A DNA stretch of 64,000 nucleotides from Alphaproteobacteria bacterium (GCA_019635875.1 JAHBYP010000004.1:1-64000); one strand, 5' to 3'; shown: positions 26,207 through 34,830, counted from the first letter of the stretch. Numbers and translations are program-made. The notes: generated by a model from the letters alone, not told the origin.

Positions 26207-28624
26207 ATGCTTCGCGAACGAAGGCCGCCATCACGCGATGCCTTTCCTCCCGATCCCTGGAAGCTCTCGGTGGTCAAGCTCGAGGCGGAGATCTCGGACG
26301 AGCTCATCGGGCAGACAGAGACGATGTTCGCGCTGTCCAACGGCTATCTCGGCATGCGCGGCATCCTGGACGAAGGCGCGCCGATCCAGGAGCCCGGAAC
26401 CTATCTCAATGGCTTCTACGAGTACCGGCCCATCACCTACGGCGAGATCGCCTGGGGCTTTCCGCAGCACGGCCAGAGCATGCTCAACTGTCCGGACGGA
26501 ATCCCGATCCGGCTCTTCGTGGATGGCGAGTCGCTCGATGCGGCCAGTGGCGGTGTCCTTTCCTTCCGCCGGCAGATCAATCTCGAGGAGGGACTTCTGG
26601 AGCGCGAGATGGAGTGGCGGACGCGATCGGCGAAGCGGGTTCGCCTGCGCACCGTGCGGCTCGTGTCGCTGGCCGATCGTCACCTGGCGGCGATCGAATG
26701 GGAGCTGACGCTGCCCGAGGCGGGCGCGGACATCGTGATCCGCTCCGACCTCGTCGAGCGCCAGCCCCTGCCGCTCTTCGACCATGACCCGCGTCTGGCG
26801 AGTGGTCACACGGAGAAGGTGCTTGAGCCGCTCGGACGCCATGGCGATGGCGCGAGGGCGCTCCTTGCGTACGGCACGAGCATCAGCGGGCTGGTTCTCG
26901 GCTGCGGGATGGATCACTCGATCGAGGCGGACGCCCCGGTCGACATCGAGCCGGGGCTTGACGAGAGCGGCGCCTCGATCGCCTTCAGCCTCCGAGCCGA
27001 AAAGGGCGCGGTCATCAGGCTGCGCAAGTATCTCGCCTACCACTACGACAAGGCCGTTTCGCCCGCCGACATGATCGTCAGGACGGGCGAGACCCTGGAC
27101 CGGGCGAAGGGCGCGGGGTTCCCGGCGATCCGCGGGCGCCAGAAGGCGGACATGGCCGCTTTCTGGAAGCGCGCCGACGTGGAGATCGACACCGCGGATC
27201 CGCGCATGCAGCAGGTGGTGCGCTGGAACCTCTTCCAGCTCCTCCAGGCCTCCGAGCGCGTCGAAGGGCGGAGCATCGGCGCCCGCGGCCTGACCGGCCG
27301 GACCTACGAAGGACACTACTTCTGGGACACGGAAATCTACGTGCTGCCGTTCCTGATCTACACCAACCCTGCCGTGGCGCGACAGGTGCTCATGTTTCGC
27401 TGCGACACGCTCGACAAGGCGCGGGCGCGCGCGATCGAGCTGGGTCAACGGGGCGCCACCTTTCCCTGGCGGACCATCAATGGCGAGGAGGCGTCGGCCT
27501 ACTACGCGGCTGGCACGGCGCAATATCACATCAATGCCGACATCGCCTACGCCGTGAGGAAGTACGTGGAGGTCACCGGCGACGAGGATTTCCTGCATCG
27601 CCATGGCGCGGAGCTCATGGTCGAGACGGCGCGGCTCTGGTGCGACCTCGGCTTCTTCTCCAGGCGCAGGGACGGCAGGTTCTGCATCAATGGCGTGACC
27701 GGCCCGGACGAGTACAACGCCGTCGTCGACAACAACTACTTCACGAACCTCATGGCGAGCGCGAACATGGCCTACGCCGCCGACATGGTGGCGTCGATGC
27801 AAGTCCATGCGCCGGAAGCCTATGACGAGCTTGTCGCGCGCACCGCGCTCGGCGAGGACGAACCGAGCGAGTGGCGGCTCGCCTCGGAGCGCATGTATCT
27901 GCCCTACGACGAGCGCCTCAAGGTGCATCCCCAGGACGACAGCTTCCTCGACAAGGAGGTCTGGGATTTCGAGAGCACGCCGGAGGCCAACTATCCGCTC
28001 CTGCTGCACTACCACCCGCTGAACCTCTACCGCCGGCAGGTCATCAAGCAGGCCGACACGGTGCTCGCCATGTTCCTGCTGGGGGAACGGTTCAGCGAGG
28101 AGGAGAAGAAGCGCAACTTCGACTACTACGATCCGATCACCACGCACGACTCCTCGCTGTCGATCTGCATACAGAGCATCGTCGCCAACGAGATCGGCTA
28201 TCGACAGAAGGCGGCCGAGTATTTCCGCTTCGCCGCGACGATGGATCTGTCCGACATCGGCGGGAACATGAAGCACGGCGCCCACATCGCCTCGATCGGC
28301 GGAACCTGGATGGCGCTGGTCTATGGATTCGCCGGCATGAGGGACTATGGCGGGCGTATCTCGTTTCGTCCGTCCCTTGCGTCCGAATGGCGGTCGCTGC
28401 AGTTCCCGCTGCGGGTCCGGGGCCAGCTGATCAGGGTGCGCATCGATCACGACATGACGAGCTACGTGTTGATGGAGGGCGAGGGGCTGGCTCTCTGGCA
28501 TGCGGGCGAGGAGCTGCGCCTGAGCAGGGCCGATCCCGAAGCCCGTCGGCCAACGCCGCGCGTGCCGGTCGGGGAGCCGGCGGCTGGTCCGGGGGTGTCA
28601 GACCCCGCCGTGACCGGCGCCTGA
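26207..28624 (+). CDS. GH65 glycoside phosphorylase/hydrolase (maltose/trehalose/kojibiose type)
   Basis: Protein of 805 aa, full family length: N-terminal beta-sandwich (about 15-275), linker, (alpha/alpha)6 catalytic barrel (about 330-700) and C-terminal beta domain. The general acid is Glu502 in GVTGPDEYNAVVDNNYFTN, and GHYFWDTEIYVLPF holds the conserved Trp-Asp. KQADTVLAMFLLG and GGTWMALVYGF are also standard. Family members phosphorolyse an alpha-linked disaccharide to beta-glucose 1-phosphate plus glucose. The neighbouring beta-phosphoglucomutase, which consumes that product, supports phosphorylase rather than hydrolase activity. Start ATG 26207 follows GGGAG. The exact disaccharide is not determined. 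Confidence 0.92.
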   Translation: MLRERRPPSRDAFPPDPWKLSVVKLEAEISDELIGQTETMFALSNGYLGMRGILDEGAPIQEPGTYLNGFYEYRPITYGEIAWGFPQHGQSMLNCPDGIPIRLFVDGESLDAASGGVLSFRRQINLEEGLLEREMEWRTRSAKRVRLRTVRLVSLADRHLAAIEWELTLPEAGADIVIRSDLVERQPLPLFDHDPRLASGHTEKVLEPLGRHGDGARALLAYGTSISGLVLGCGMDHSIEADAPVDIEPGLDESGASIAFSLRAEKGAVIRLRKYLAYHYDKAVSPADMIVRTGETLDRAKGAGFPAIRGRQKADMAAFWKRADVEIDTADPRMQQVVRWNLFQLLQASERVEGRSIGARGLTGRTYEGHYFWDTEIYVLPFLIYTNPAVARQVLMFRCDTLDKARARAIELGQRGATFPWRTINGEEASAYYAAGTAQYHINADIAYAVRKYVEVTGDEDFLHRHGAELMVETARLWCDLGFFSRRRDGRFCINGVTGPDEYNAVVDNNYFTNLMASANMAYAADMVASMQVHAPEAYDELVARTALGEDEPSEWRLASERMYLPYDERLKVHPQDDSFLDKEVWDFESTPEANYPLLLHYHPLNLYRRQVIKQADTVLAMFLLGERFSEEEKKRNFDYYDPITTHDSSLSICIQSIVANEIGYRQKAAEYFRFAATMDLSDIGGNMKHGAHIASIGGTWMALVYGFAGMRDYGGRISFRPSLASEWRSLQFPLRVRGQLIRVRIDHDMTSYVLMEGEGLALWHAGEELRLSRADPEARRPTPRVPVGEPAAGPGVSDPAVTGA

Positions 28625-29368
28625 ACGCCCGGCGACCGAAACCCGGGACAGGTCCGCGACGACGGCGTGCGCGCCGCGGTCGACCAGGCGGCGCTCTCTT
28701 TGCCGGCCTTCGCCGATGCCGATGAGCAGCCTGAAGCCGGCGCGGCGGCCGGCCTCGATCCCGGCTTCGGCGTCCTCGAAGAGAACCGCCCGATCCGCCG
28801 TCGTCCCAAGCCGCCGCAGCGCTTCGAGCAGCAATGCCGGGTCGGGCTTGCCGGGAAGTTCCAGGCGCTCCGCGTCGATGCCGTCCACGCGTGTATCGAC
28901 GAGGTCCTTGAGGCCGGCCGCCTCGAGAACGGTGGCGCAGTTGGCGCTGGACGAGGCCACCGCGATCTTCAGGCCGCTTGCGCGCAGCGACGTGATCAGC
29001 TCCACCGCTCCCGGATTGGCCCGGCTGTCGCGCCTCAGCCGATCCTGGACCAGGCGATTCTTCGTCCGGCCGATGCCCGCGATGGTATCGAGCGTCTCGG
29101 CGGCCTCGGCATTTCCCTCGGGCAGTGTCAGCCGTCTCGAGGCCAGGAAGGTGCGGATGCCTTCGAGCCTTGGACGGCCATCGACATATCGCAGATAGTC
29201 CGCTTCGATATCGAAGCCTTGCGCGGCCGGGGTTGCACGGGAAAGGACCTGATCGAAGACCTGCTTCCAGACCGCGGCGTGGACGCGCGCTGTGTCCGTC
29301 AATACCCCGTCGAGATCGAAGACCGCCGCATCGAAATCATCAGGATCGATCTCGGCAATCATCTTCAC
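28598..29368 (-). CDS. Beta-phosphoglucomutase family HAD phosphatase/mutase
   Basis: HAD-superfamily protein of 256 aa. The nucleophile motif is AVFDLDGVLTDT (Asp18 and Asp20), the cap begins around ADYLRYVDGRPRLEGI, motif II is VASSS near 125, Lys is in LPGKPDPALLL, and DAEAGIEAGRRAG is motif IV. The cap segment DGRPR is typical of beta-phosphoglucomutases that act with GH65 enzymes. It is convergent with the GH65 gene, and the two coding regions overlap tail-to-tail by 27 nt. Expected reaction: beta-glucose 1-phosphate to glucose 6-phosphate. Confidence 0.9.
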   Translation of the reverse strand: MKMIAEIDPDDFDAAVFDLDGVLTDTARVHAAVWKQVFDQVLSRATPAAQGFDIEADYLRYVDGRPRLEGIRTFLASRRLTLPEGNAEAAETLDTIAGIGRTKNRLVQDRLRRDSRANPGAVELITSLRASGLKIAVASSSANCATVLEAAGLKDLVDTRVDGIDAERLELPGKPDPALLLEALRRLGTTADRAVLFEDAEAGIEAGRRAGFRLLIGIGEGRQRERRLVDRGAHAVVADLSRVSVAGRSGAGHGGV

Positions 29369-29465
29369 TCCAGATCATCGCTTCCCGGCGGGAGTCCGAT
29401 CTGGATCAGGTCGCCCTGCGGATGGATATTTTCAAGAAGGCGACGGCTCGCCCCACGACAGCCCG

Positions 29466-29609
29466 TCAGCTGCCCGACATCGAACCCAGGATCAGGGTGA
29501 TCGCACCGCCGAAGAAGAGGGCGGTCACGGCCCATTGCAGGCCTTCACCCAGCGCGTTCTGCACGCTGGCGATGACGTCGCAGACCCGCTCGAAACCGCT
29601 GCGGTACAT
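29466..29609 (-). CDS. 47-residue single-pass membrane peptide
   Basis: Short ORF with a strong ribosome site (GGGGGAG, six bases before ATG 29609). The peptide begins MYRSGFERVCDVIASVQ and contains one hydrophobic helix, about residues 27-44 (LQWAVTALFFGGAITLILG). It lies 97 nt upstream of the beta-phosphoglucomutase gene on the same strand, so it could be a leader cistron of that gene. I do not recognise a family. Codon use is like the neighbours, and the ribosome site is better than those of several large genes here. Confidence 0.6.
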   Translation of the reverse strand: MYRSGFERVCDVIASVQNALGEGLQWAVTALFFGGAITLILGSMSGS

Positions 29610-30356
29610 CGTTGCTCCCCCTTGCGCCCCATGATTGAAGGTGGACGCGGTCTGCGCCGCGTTCCACTTGAAGACTTGTCTGCTTGCGATCGCCGAGGCG
29701 GCGGCGGTCCACGATACTCCCCCTGGATCCCGCCGCCGTTGCTCCTCGCGCCCCCAATTCCCCCGTTAGTAAAGAGTTCCCCCAAAGCGAGACTTGGCAG
29801 ATCGATATTCCCTAGACTTCCCCAGACTTCGTCGTTGCTTGTCAGTCCCTGATCACGATCCCGGCGGGCGCACCTTGTCGGTCCCGGCGAGCATAATCCC
29901 CCGCCCGCCGGCCAATAACGCTGTGCTGTGTTCCGCTGGGATTTGTCGAACCGCCCTCAGGCGGCGCTTACCCTGGATGAACCAACTTTGATGCTTTCCA
30001 ATCCCCTTGACGATCAATCCGAACTGTCAACCCCGGGTTGATTCAAGAGCCCCGGGAGCCTTATTCGTGGATTGTAATTATCTTTCGCTGTATTGCCGTC
30101 ACGCGTTAAACTTGCGTGATGAGGGGAATGTGCCGATGTCGAAGATTGCTGTCAAACTCAAATTCACACCATTGAATTGGCTGGAGAATTTGCCGCCTGT
30201 TGATAACTTTGGCGTGATTTTGACGATAAATTAATGAGCCAAATTGGAAGGCGATTCAATCCATTATGGATGAATCTTTACCAAGGATCGCACTCACGCT
30301 GCGGTGAGGCTTTTCAACCGGCGTTCGACCGACTTTTTCGCGTCGGCGCTCATTTT
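29610..30356. other. Long intergenic region with an AT-rich stretch
   Basis: About 750 nt with no recognised large gene. The first half is GC-rich and has no convincing coding pattern. From roughly 29990 to 30300 base composition drops sharply compared with the rest of the window, and the stretch contains TTGACG/TTGATTC-like elements and one short ORF (30136-30234). It lies downstream of the DUF882 genes and upstream of the short membrane-peptide gene. Confidence 0.6.
30136..30234 (+). CDS. Possible 32-residue ORF in the AT-rich stretch
   Basis: ATG 30136 is preceded by GAGGGGAA at a usable distance. The peptide starts MSKIAVKLKFTPLNWLEN and ends GVILTIN before a TAA. Its codons are AT-rich, unlike every other gene in the window. 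That points to transferred DNA or to a non-coding AT-rich patch. No family recognised; the call rests only on start, ribosome site and composition. Confidence 0.25.
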   Translation: MSKIAVKLKFTPLNWLENLPPVDNFGVILTIN

Positions 30357-30965
30357 TCACGATCCGCCGTTCCATTGGCGCAGCGCGCCGGTGTCGATAT
30401 GCACGAAGCCGCTGGCGGGATAGGCGCCGATGCCGCCCATGCCCAATCCCAGGCCCGCTGCGGTGGCGCGAATCCGCTCGACGCTGTAGCCCGGCAGCAT
30501 CACGTCGATCGCCTGGCCGCGCATGTGCAGGCTGTCGCGGGCCACGCCGTTGTGCACGGTGGACAGCCAGGCATTGGTCTTCGGCGAGCGATAGGCCGAG
30601 GCGACATGCCAGGCGCCCTTCGAGCCCAGCCGCTTCTGGATCATCCAAAGGATGTCGTAGAGCCGGGGATCGAGCGCCACCCGGGTGCCGCTGCGGCGAT
30701 CGCGCAGGAAGCGGTCGAGACGATCGAGCTGCGGACGCGAATAGACGCCGTCCGTGCGATAGACCGCGGTCGTCATCTCCTTGGTCTGCAGGTTGACGAA
30801 GGAGAGGATGCGCGGCGCGCGATCGTTCGGGTCACCCAGCCGCCAGGCCAGGTTGGGCGGCGCCATGTTGGCGGAGCGCGACCGCGCTTCGTACTGGGCC
30901 GAGGCATCAGTGCCGATGGCGAGGAGGGCGAGCGTACCCAGCAGGGCGATGGCTGATCGATGCAT
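30357..30965 (-). CDS. DUF882/M15-like murein peptidase, paralogue 1
   Basis: Exported protein of 202 aa: signal peptide in the first 24 residues (ALLGTLALLAIGTDASA). The DUF882/YcbK domain is at about 55-195, with RTLYD-type core LDPRLYDILWMIQKRLG, AYRSPKTNAW, the metal-site block SLHMRGQAIDV and GFVHIDTGALRQW. Family knowledge: YcbK/MepK is a zinc peptidase of the D-Ala-D-Ala carboxypeptidase fold that cuts peptidoglycan cross-links. ATG 30965 is preferred over an in-frame TTG five codons earlier. It is the most diverged of three tandem copies. Confidence 0.85.
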   Translation of the reverse strand: MHRSAIALLGTLALLAIGTDASAQYEARSRSANMAPPNLAWRLGDPNDRAPRILSFVNLQTKEMTTAVYRTDGVYSRPQLDRLDRFLRDRRSGTRVALDPRLYDILWMIQKRLGSKGAWHVASAYRSPKTNAWLSTVHNGVARDSLHMRGQAIDVMLPGYSVERIRATAAGLGLGMGGIGAYPASGFVHIDTGALRQWNGGS

Positions 30966-31026
30966 GCAGCCATCCTGCAATGCCCGTCAGGACGCGGCCG
31001 GTGTCAAAAAAGGGGCCGGGAAGCAC

Positions 31027-31569
31027 CTACCAGCGGCGAAACGGGCCGGTGTCGAGATGCACGAAGCCGGTGCGCGGGTAGTAGCCGACGCCGCCCATGC
31101 CCAGCTCGATCGCCGCGGCACGCAATTGCGCCGCGCTGCGGTCGGGCAGGACGACGTCGATCGCCCGTCCGCGAATGTGCAGGCTGTCGTCGGCGACGCC
31201 GCTCGAGATGATGGCCAGGAAGGCGTTGGACTGCCGCGAACGGTAGCCCGACAGGACGTGATAGGCCGCCGTCGAGCCCAGCCGCTGGCGCGTCAGCCAG
31301 AGGATGTCGAACAGCCGCGGATCGATCGCCACGACTCGGCCGCTGGTGCCGTCGCGCAGGAGGTGGTTGAGCCGCTTCAGCGCGTCCGGCACGTAGGCGC
31401 CATCGCGCCAGTAGGCGACGGTGACCGACTCTCTTGTGCTCGGGTTGAAGAGGGACAGGGTGCGCGACCGTTGCCCGTCGGCGCCGGCGAGGTGCGGCGT
31501 CAGGGCTGGCCGCGCCGATGCGGCGCAGAGCAGGGCAGCCAGCAGGACGATGGCGAGCGCACGCGACAT
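31027..31569 (-). CDS. DUF882/M15-like murein peptidase, paralogue 2
   Basis: Exported protein of 180 aa, the shortest of the three. The signal peptide ends near ASARPA. Core blocks are SRTLSLFNPSTRESVTVAY, AIDPRLFDILW, SGYRSRQSNAF, SLHIRGRAIDVVLP and GYYPRTGFVHLDTGPFRRW; the His/Asp metal-ligand pattern is intact. The upstream gap shares a GGCGCCATC...GATGCTACAC block with the gap ahead of paralogue 3, suggesting that gene and promoter were duplicated together. Confidence 0.85.
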   Translation of the reverse strand: MSRALAIVLLAALLCAASARPALTPHLAGADGQRSRTLSLFNPSTRESVTVAYWRDGAYVPDALKRLNHLLRDGTSGRVVAIDPRLFDILWLTRQRLGSTAAYHVLSGYRSRQSNAFLAIISSGVADDSLHIRGRAIDVVLPDRSAAQLRAAAIELGMGGVGYYPRTGFVHLDTGPFRRW

Positions 31570-31627
31570 GGGGCGCCATCCGGATTGTGTGGCGCGATGC
31601 TACACCCGCGCCAGCGGTCTGTCGCTC

Positions 31628-32437
31628 CTACCAGCGTCGAACCGGGCCGGTATCGAGATGCACGAAGCCGGTGCGCGGGTAGTAGCCGACGCCGCCCATG
31701 CCCAGCTCGAGCCCGGCGGCGCGCACCTGCGCGGCGCTGCGGCCGGGCAGGATGACGTCCATCGCCTGGCCACGCATGTGCAGGCTGTTGTCGGCAACGC
31801 CGCTCGACGTGCTGGCCAGCCAGGCATTGGTCTGCGGCGAGCGATAGGCCGAGACGACGCTGTAGGCCGAGGTCGAGCGCAGGCGGTGGCGCACCAGCCA
31901 GAGGATGTCGAAGAGCTGCGGATCGATGTTGACCTGCGTGTCGCTGCGGCTGTCGCGCAGGAAATGGTTGAGCCGCTGCAGCGCGGCCGGCACGTAGGCG
32001 CCGTTGCGCCGGTAGGTGACGGTGATCGACTCGCGGGTGTGGAGGTTGAAGAACGACAGCGTGCGCGGCGCGCGCTGGTCGACGATGGCGGGACGCGGCG
32101 GCAGGACGGTGCGCCGCGCCGGCGGGGCGTAGCGCCCGACGCCCCATTTGGTCGACGGCCGCCTTGCCGCCGGCCGCGCCGCGGCCCGCCCGCGGATCGA
32201 GCCGGCCTTGCGGATGGCGGGTTTGCGGATGGCGGGTTTGCGGGCCGCCGGCTTGCGGACGGCGCTGCGCATCTTGGCCGACGACTTCGCGACCGGCCGC
32301 GCGGGCGCCGCGACCGGCTTCTTGGCGTGCACGATCGGGGACCGCTTGGCGGTCTTCTTCACCTGGGCAAAGGCCTCGACGCTGCCGGCGACGCTCACGA
32401 GGACCGCCAGCAGGGCGATGGCGAGGGTACGCAACAT
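31628..32437 (-). CDS. DUF882/M15-like murein peptidase, paralogue 3 with basic linker
   Basis: Exported protein of 269 aa. After the signal peptide (to about 25) there is a 90-residue Lys/Arg/Ala/Pro-rich linker (KPAARKPAIRKPAIRKAG), then the DUF882 domain (about 120-269) nearly identical in motifs to paralogue 2 (SLHMRGQAMDVILP, GYYPRTGFVHLDTGPVRRW). Part of the linker is encoded by two exact 15-bp direct repeats at 32209-32238. The basic linker could bind teichoic-free murein, outer-membrane lipid or DNA; this is inference. Stop to next start is 58 nt, so the three genes may be co-transcribed. Confidence 0.85.
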   Translation of the reverse strand: MLRTLAIALLAVLVSVAGSVEAFAQVKKTAKRSPIVHAKKPVAAPARPVAKSSAKMRSAVRKPAARKPAIRKPAIRKAGSIRGRAAARPAARRPSTKWGVGRYAPPARRTVLPPRPAIVDQRAPRTLSFFNLHTRESITVTYRRNGAYVPAALQRLNHFLRDSRSDTQVNIDPQLFDILWLVRHRLRSTSAYSVVSAYRSPQTNAWLASTSSGVADNSLHMRGQAMDVILPGRSAAQVRAAGLELGMGGVGYYPRTGFVHLDTGPVRRW

Positions 32438-32569
32438 GAGGGGGCGCCATCAGACTGGAGTGGCGCGATGCTACACGCCGGGCCGACGGACAACAATCGC
32501 CAGCATGATTGTGCGGCGCTGCGGCGCATGCCAAGACTGGCGCCGGTAGCGTGCGGGAGAGCGTGGATC

Positions 32570-33742
32570 ATGGCTGGCGAGACCGTCAATTCGACCGAGA
32601 TGCTGCGACGCCTGGTGGGCTTCGACACCACGTCGCGCGACTCCAACATGGCACTGATCGAGCATGTGAAGGCCTATCTCGCCGACCACGGCGTCGATTC
32701 GACCGTGGTGCCGAACGAGGAGGGCACCAAGGCCAATCTCTACGCCACGATCGGCCCGATGGTCGAAGGCGGCGTCGTGCTGTCGGGCCATACCGACGTC
32801 GTGCCGGTCGACGGCCAGCCCTGGGATGCCGATCCCTTCACCCTGCGCGACGGCGGCGACCGGTGGTTCGGCCGCGGCACCTGCGACATGAAGGCGTTCC
32901 CCGCCGTGGCGCTGGCGCTGCTGCCGGAGTTCAAGAGATCGGGCATGAAGGTGCCGGTGCACCTGGCGCTCTCCTACGACGAGGAGATCGGTTGCCTGGG
33001 CGCGCATTCGCTGGTCGAGCGGCTGATGGGCGACGTGCCGCGGCCGCGCGCGGTGATCGTCGGCGAGCCCACCATGATGGGCGTGGTCAATGCGCAGAAC
33101 TGGGGCGGCGGGCTGATCACCACCTTCACCGGCTTCGAGGCGCATTCCTCGATGACGCATCTGGGGGTGAGCGCCATCCATTTCGCCGGCGAGTTCATCC
33201 ACTTCCTCAATGGCCTGCAGGATGAGCTGGCGGCGCGCAGGCGGCCTGACCTCGACACCGTGCCCAACCACACCACGATCAATGTCGGCGTGATCAACGG
33301 CGGCACCGCCGGCAACATCCTGGCGCGCCAGTGCATCGTCAACTGGGGCTATCGCACCCTGCCGGGCGACGACGAGTGGGAGGTGCAGCGGCGCGCCGTT
33401 GCCTATCTCACCGACACGCTGCTGCCCGCCATGCGCGCGCGCCATCCGGCGGCCAACATCGAGACCAAGCGGCGCTCGATGGTGCCGGGTCTCAAGCCGG
33501 ACGAGAACCGCGAGGCCGAGCAGCTGGCGTTGCGCTGGACCAACACCAACCGCACCTATGCCGTGCCCTACGGCACCGAAGCCGGCATCTTCCGCGCCGT
33601 CGGCATCCCCACCGTGATCTGCGGCCCCGGCGACATCGCCCAGGCGCACCAGCCCAACGAGTTCATCCTCAAGTCGCAGATCACCGCCTGCGAGACCTTC
33701 ATGCGCCGCCTGATGGACTGGGGCGCCAGGCAGGCGGCGTAG
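32570..33742 (+). CDS. Acetylornithine deacetylase/ArgE-like M20 peptidase
   Basis: Zinc-dependent deacetylase of 390 aa. It has LSGHTDVVPVDGQPW with the first His-Asp, GRGTCDMKAFPAVALALLPEF with the bridging Asp, LALSYDEEIGCLGA with the Glu pair, and CGPGDIAQAHQPNEFI with the C-terminal His. The dimerisation domain lies about 180-290. ArgE converts N-acetylornithine to ornithine. The family also contains other N-acyl amino-acid deacylases, but the motif set fits ArgE well. ATG 32570 is the start; the frame is open upstream only over the antisense of the DUF882 genes. Confidence 0.88.
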   Translation: MAGETVNSTEMLRRLVGFDTTSRDSNMALIEHVKAYLADHGVDSTVVPNEEGTKANLYATIGPMVEGGVVLSGHTDVVPVDGQPWDADPFTLRDGGDRWFGRGTCDMKAFPAVALALLPEFKRSGMKVPVHLALSYDEEIGCLGAHSLVERLMGDVPRPRAVIVGEPTMMGVVNAQNWGGGLITTFTGFEAHSSMTHLGVSAIHFAGEFIHFLNGLQDELAARRRPDLDTVPNHTTINVGVINGGTAGNILARQCIVNWGYRTLPGDDEWEVQRRAVAYLTDTLLPAMRARHPAANIETKRRSMVPGLKPDENREAEQLALRWTNTNRTYAVPYGTEAGIFRAVGIPTVICGPGDIAQAHQPNEFILKSQITACETFMRRLMDWGARQAA

Positions 33743-33768
33743 GCAGGGTGTCGCCTACGGCGTTGAAC

Positions 33769-33892
33769 TCCCTCTCCCCGCGTGCGGGGAGAGGGTCGGG
33801 GTGAGGGGTCGATTCAGGTTGCGCACGATGGTGGTGCGCCACTCGATGCAGCCCCTCACCCCAACCCTCTCCCCGCAAGCGGGGAGAGGGAG
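33769..33892. repeat. Dispersed repeat family B, copy 3
   Basis: Family-B element between two convergent stop codons (33742 and 33933). Its inner sequence GTTGCGCACGATGGTGGTGCG closely matches copies 2 and 5. Confidence 0.9.
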
Positions 33893-33932
33893 CAATGGCC
33901 ATCGCGGATCCGTCATGTCTACCGCACGCGCG

Positions 33933-34664
33933 CTATCGCGGTGCGAAGTACTCGACCTCGCCGCGGCTTGAGGGCGGCCAGACATCGGCGACGGTGCGCG
34001 AACCGTCGCTGCGCATCTCGCCCAGCCCGCCACAGGCGACGTTGGGGTAGAACGCGCCGTCCGGCGCCGTGGCGCCCGGGCCGGGCACGACGATCGCGGT
34101 ATGGGCCTGGGCGGAACCGCCCGAGCCGGCGACCACGAGCCCGCCGGCATTGGCGTGCTGCTGCGCCGCCTGCGAGTCGGCAAGCGTGCTCCAGTGCTGG
34201 CGCATGTGGTCGACCTGCTCGTAGGCCATCTTGCCGCCGAGCTCGTCGAAGCCCATGCGTTCGGCGACGTGGGCCACCGACTGGTTGCCGTAGTGCGGAT
34301 GCAGGGCGAGGCTTTCGCGCGCCAGTGCCGCCAGATGCGTCGCGGCGGCATCGACGGGCAGGGCTTCCTCGGGCGCGCCGAACAGGCGGCGGAAGAACCG
34401 CCTCAGTGCCCAGAACGGCCCCTGGTTCGCAAGCGACGGCGCGCGCGCGTACGGCTCGTTCCAGTCCCTGTCGTTGGTGTAGAGCGTGCGTGAGGCGCTG
34501 TCGTCGCGCCAGATCCCGGTGCGGTCGCTGTCATCGGTTCGGGTGGGCGGATCGTCGGACTCGGCGAAGCGTGCCGGCTCGCCATCGCTCGACGACGAGG
34601 AGGCGCTGTCGGCCGTCTCGGCCGACTGGAGATCCGATTCATACCCCGACTCGGAATACGCCAT
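33933..34664 (-). CDS. Ser/Asp-rich protein with a CHAP-like C-terminal domain
   Basis: Protein of 243 aa with no signal peptide. Residues 1-75 are acidic and Ser-rich (SASSSSSDGEP). A basic hydrophobic patch FWALRRFFRRLFG follows, then a domain (about 105-243) with AQQHANAGGLVVAG, AHTAIVVPGPG and FYPNVACGGLGEM. That pattern resembles the second half of CHAP-type amidohydrolases, where His of AHTAIV would be catalytic. The Cys expected earlier in the domain is missing, the only Cys being in NVACGG. It could therefore be inactive or a different fold. ATG 34664 follows GGGGGAG at eight bases. No partner gene is obvious. Confidence 0.55.
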   Translation of the reverse strand: MAYSESGYESDLQSAETADSASSSSSDGEPARFAESDDPPTRTDDSDRTGIWRDDSASRTLYTNDRDWNEPYARAPSLANQGPFWALRRFFRRLFGAPEEALPVDAAATHLAALARESLALHPHYGNQSVAHVAERMGFDELGGKMAYEQVDHMRQHWSTLADSQAAQQHANAGGLVVAGSGGSAQAHTAIVVPGPGATAPDGAFYPNVACGGLGEMRSDGSRTVADVWPPSSRGEVEYFAPR

Positions 34665-34686
34665 GGTGATGCTCCCCCGCGTGTGC

Positions 34687-34810
34687 TCCCTCTCCCCGCA
34701 AGCGGGGAGAGGGTTGGGGTGAGGGGCTGCCGCAAGTGGCGCACGACGACTGTGCCCAACCTGAAACGACCCCTCACCCCGACCCTCTCCCCGCAAGCGG
34801 GGAGAGGGAG
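34687..34810. repeat. Dispersed repeat family B, copy 4
   Basis: Family-B element, 22 nt upstream of the Ser-rich gene start and 20 nt downstream of the glycosyltransferase stop. Confidence 0.9.
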
Positions 34811-34830
34811 GAAAACGAATCCGACCGACG

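Noticed and set aside
26231..28501. 756-codon frame antisense to the GH65 gene
   Set aside because: No family signal, and the opposite strand encodes a complete GH65 enzyme with its catalytic Glu.
30357..32437. Three DUF882 genes considered as an assembly duplication
   Set aside because: The copies differ in length, linker and many residues, so they are true diverged paralogues.
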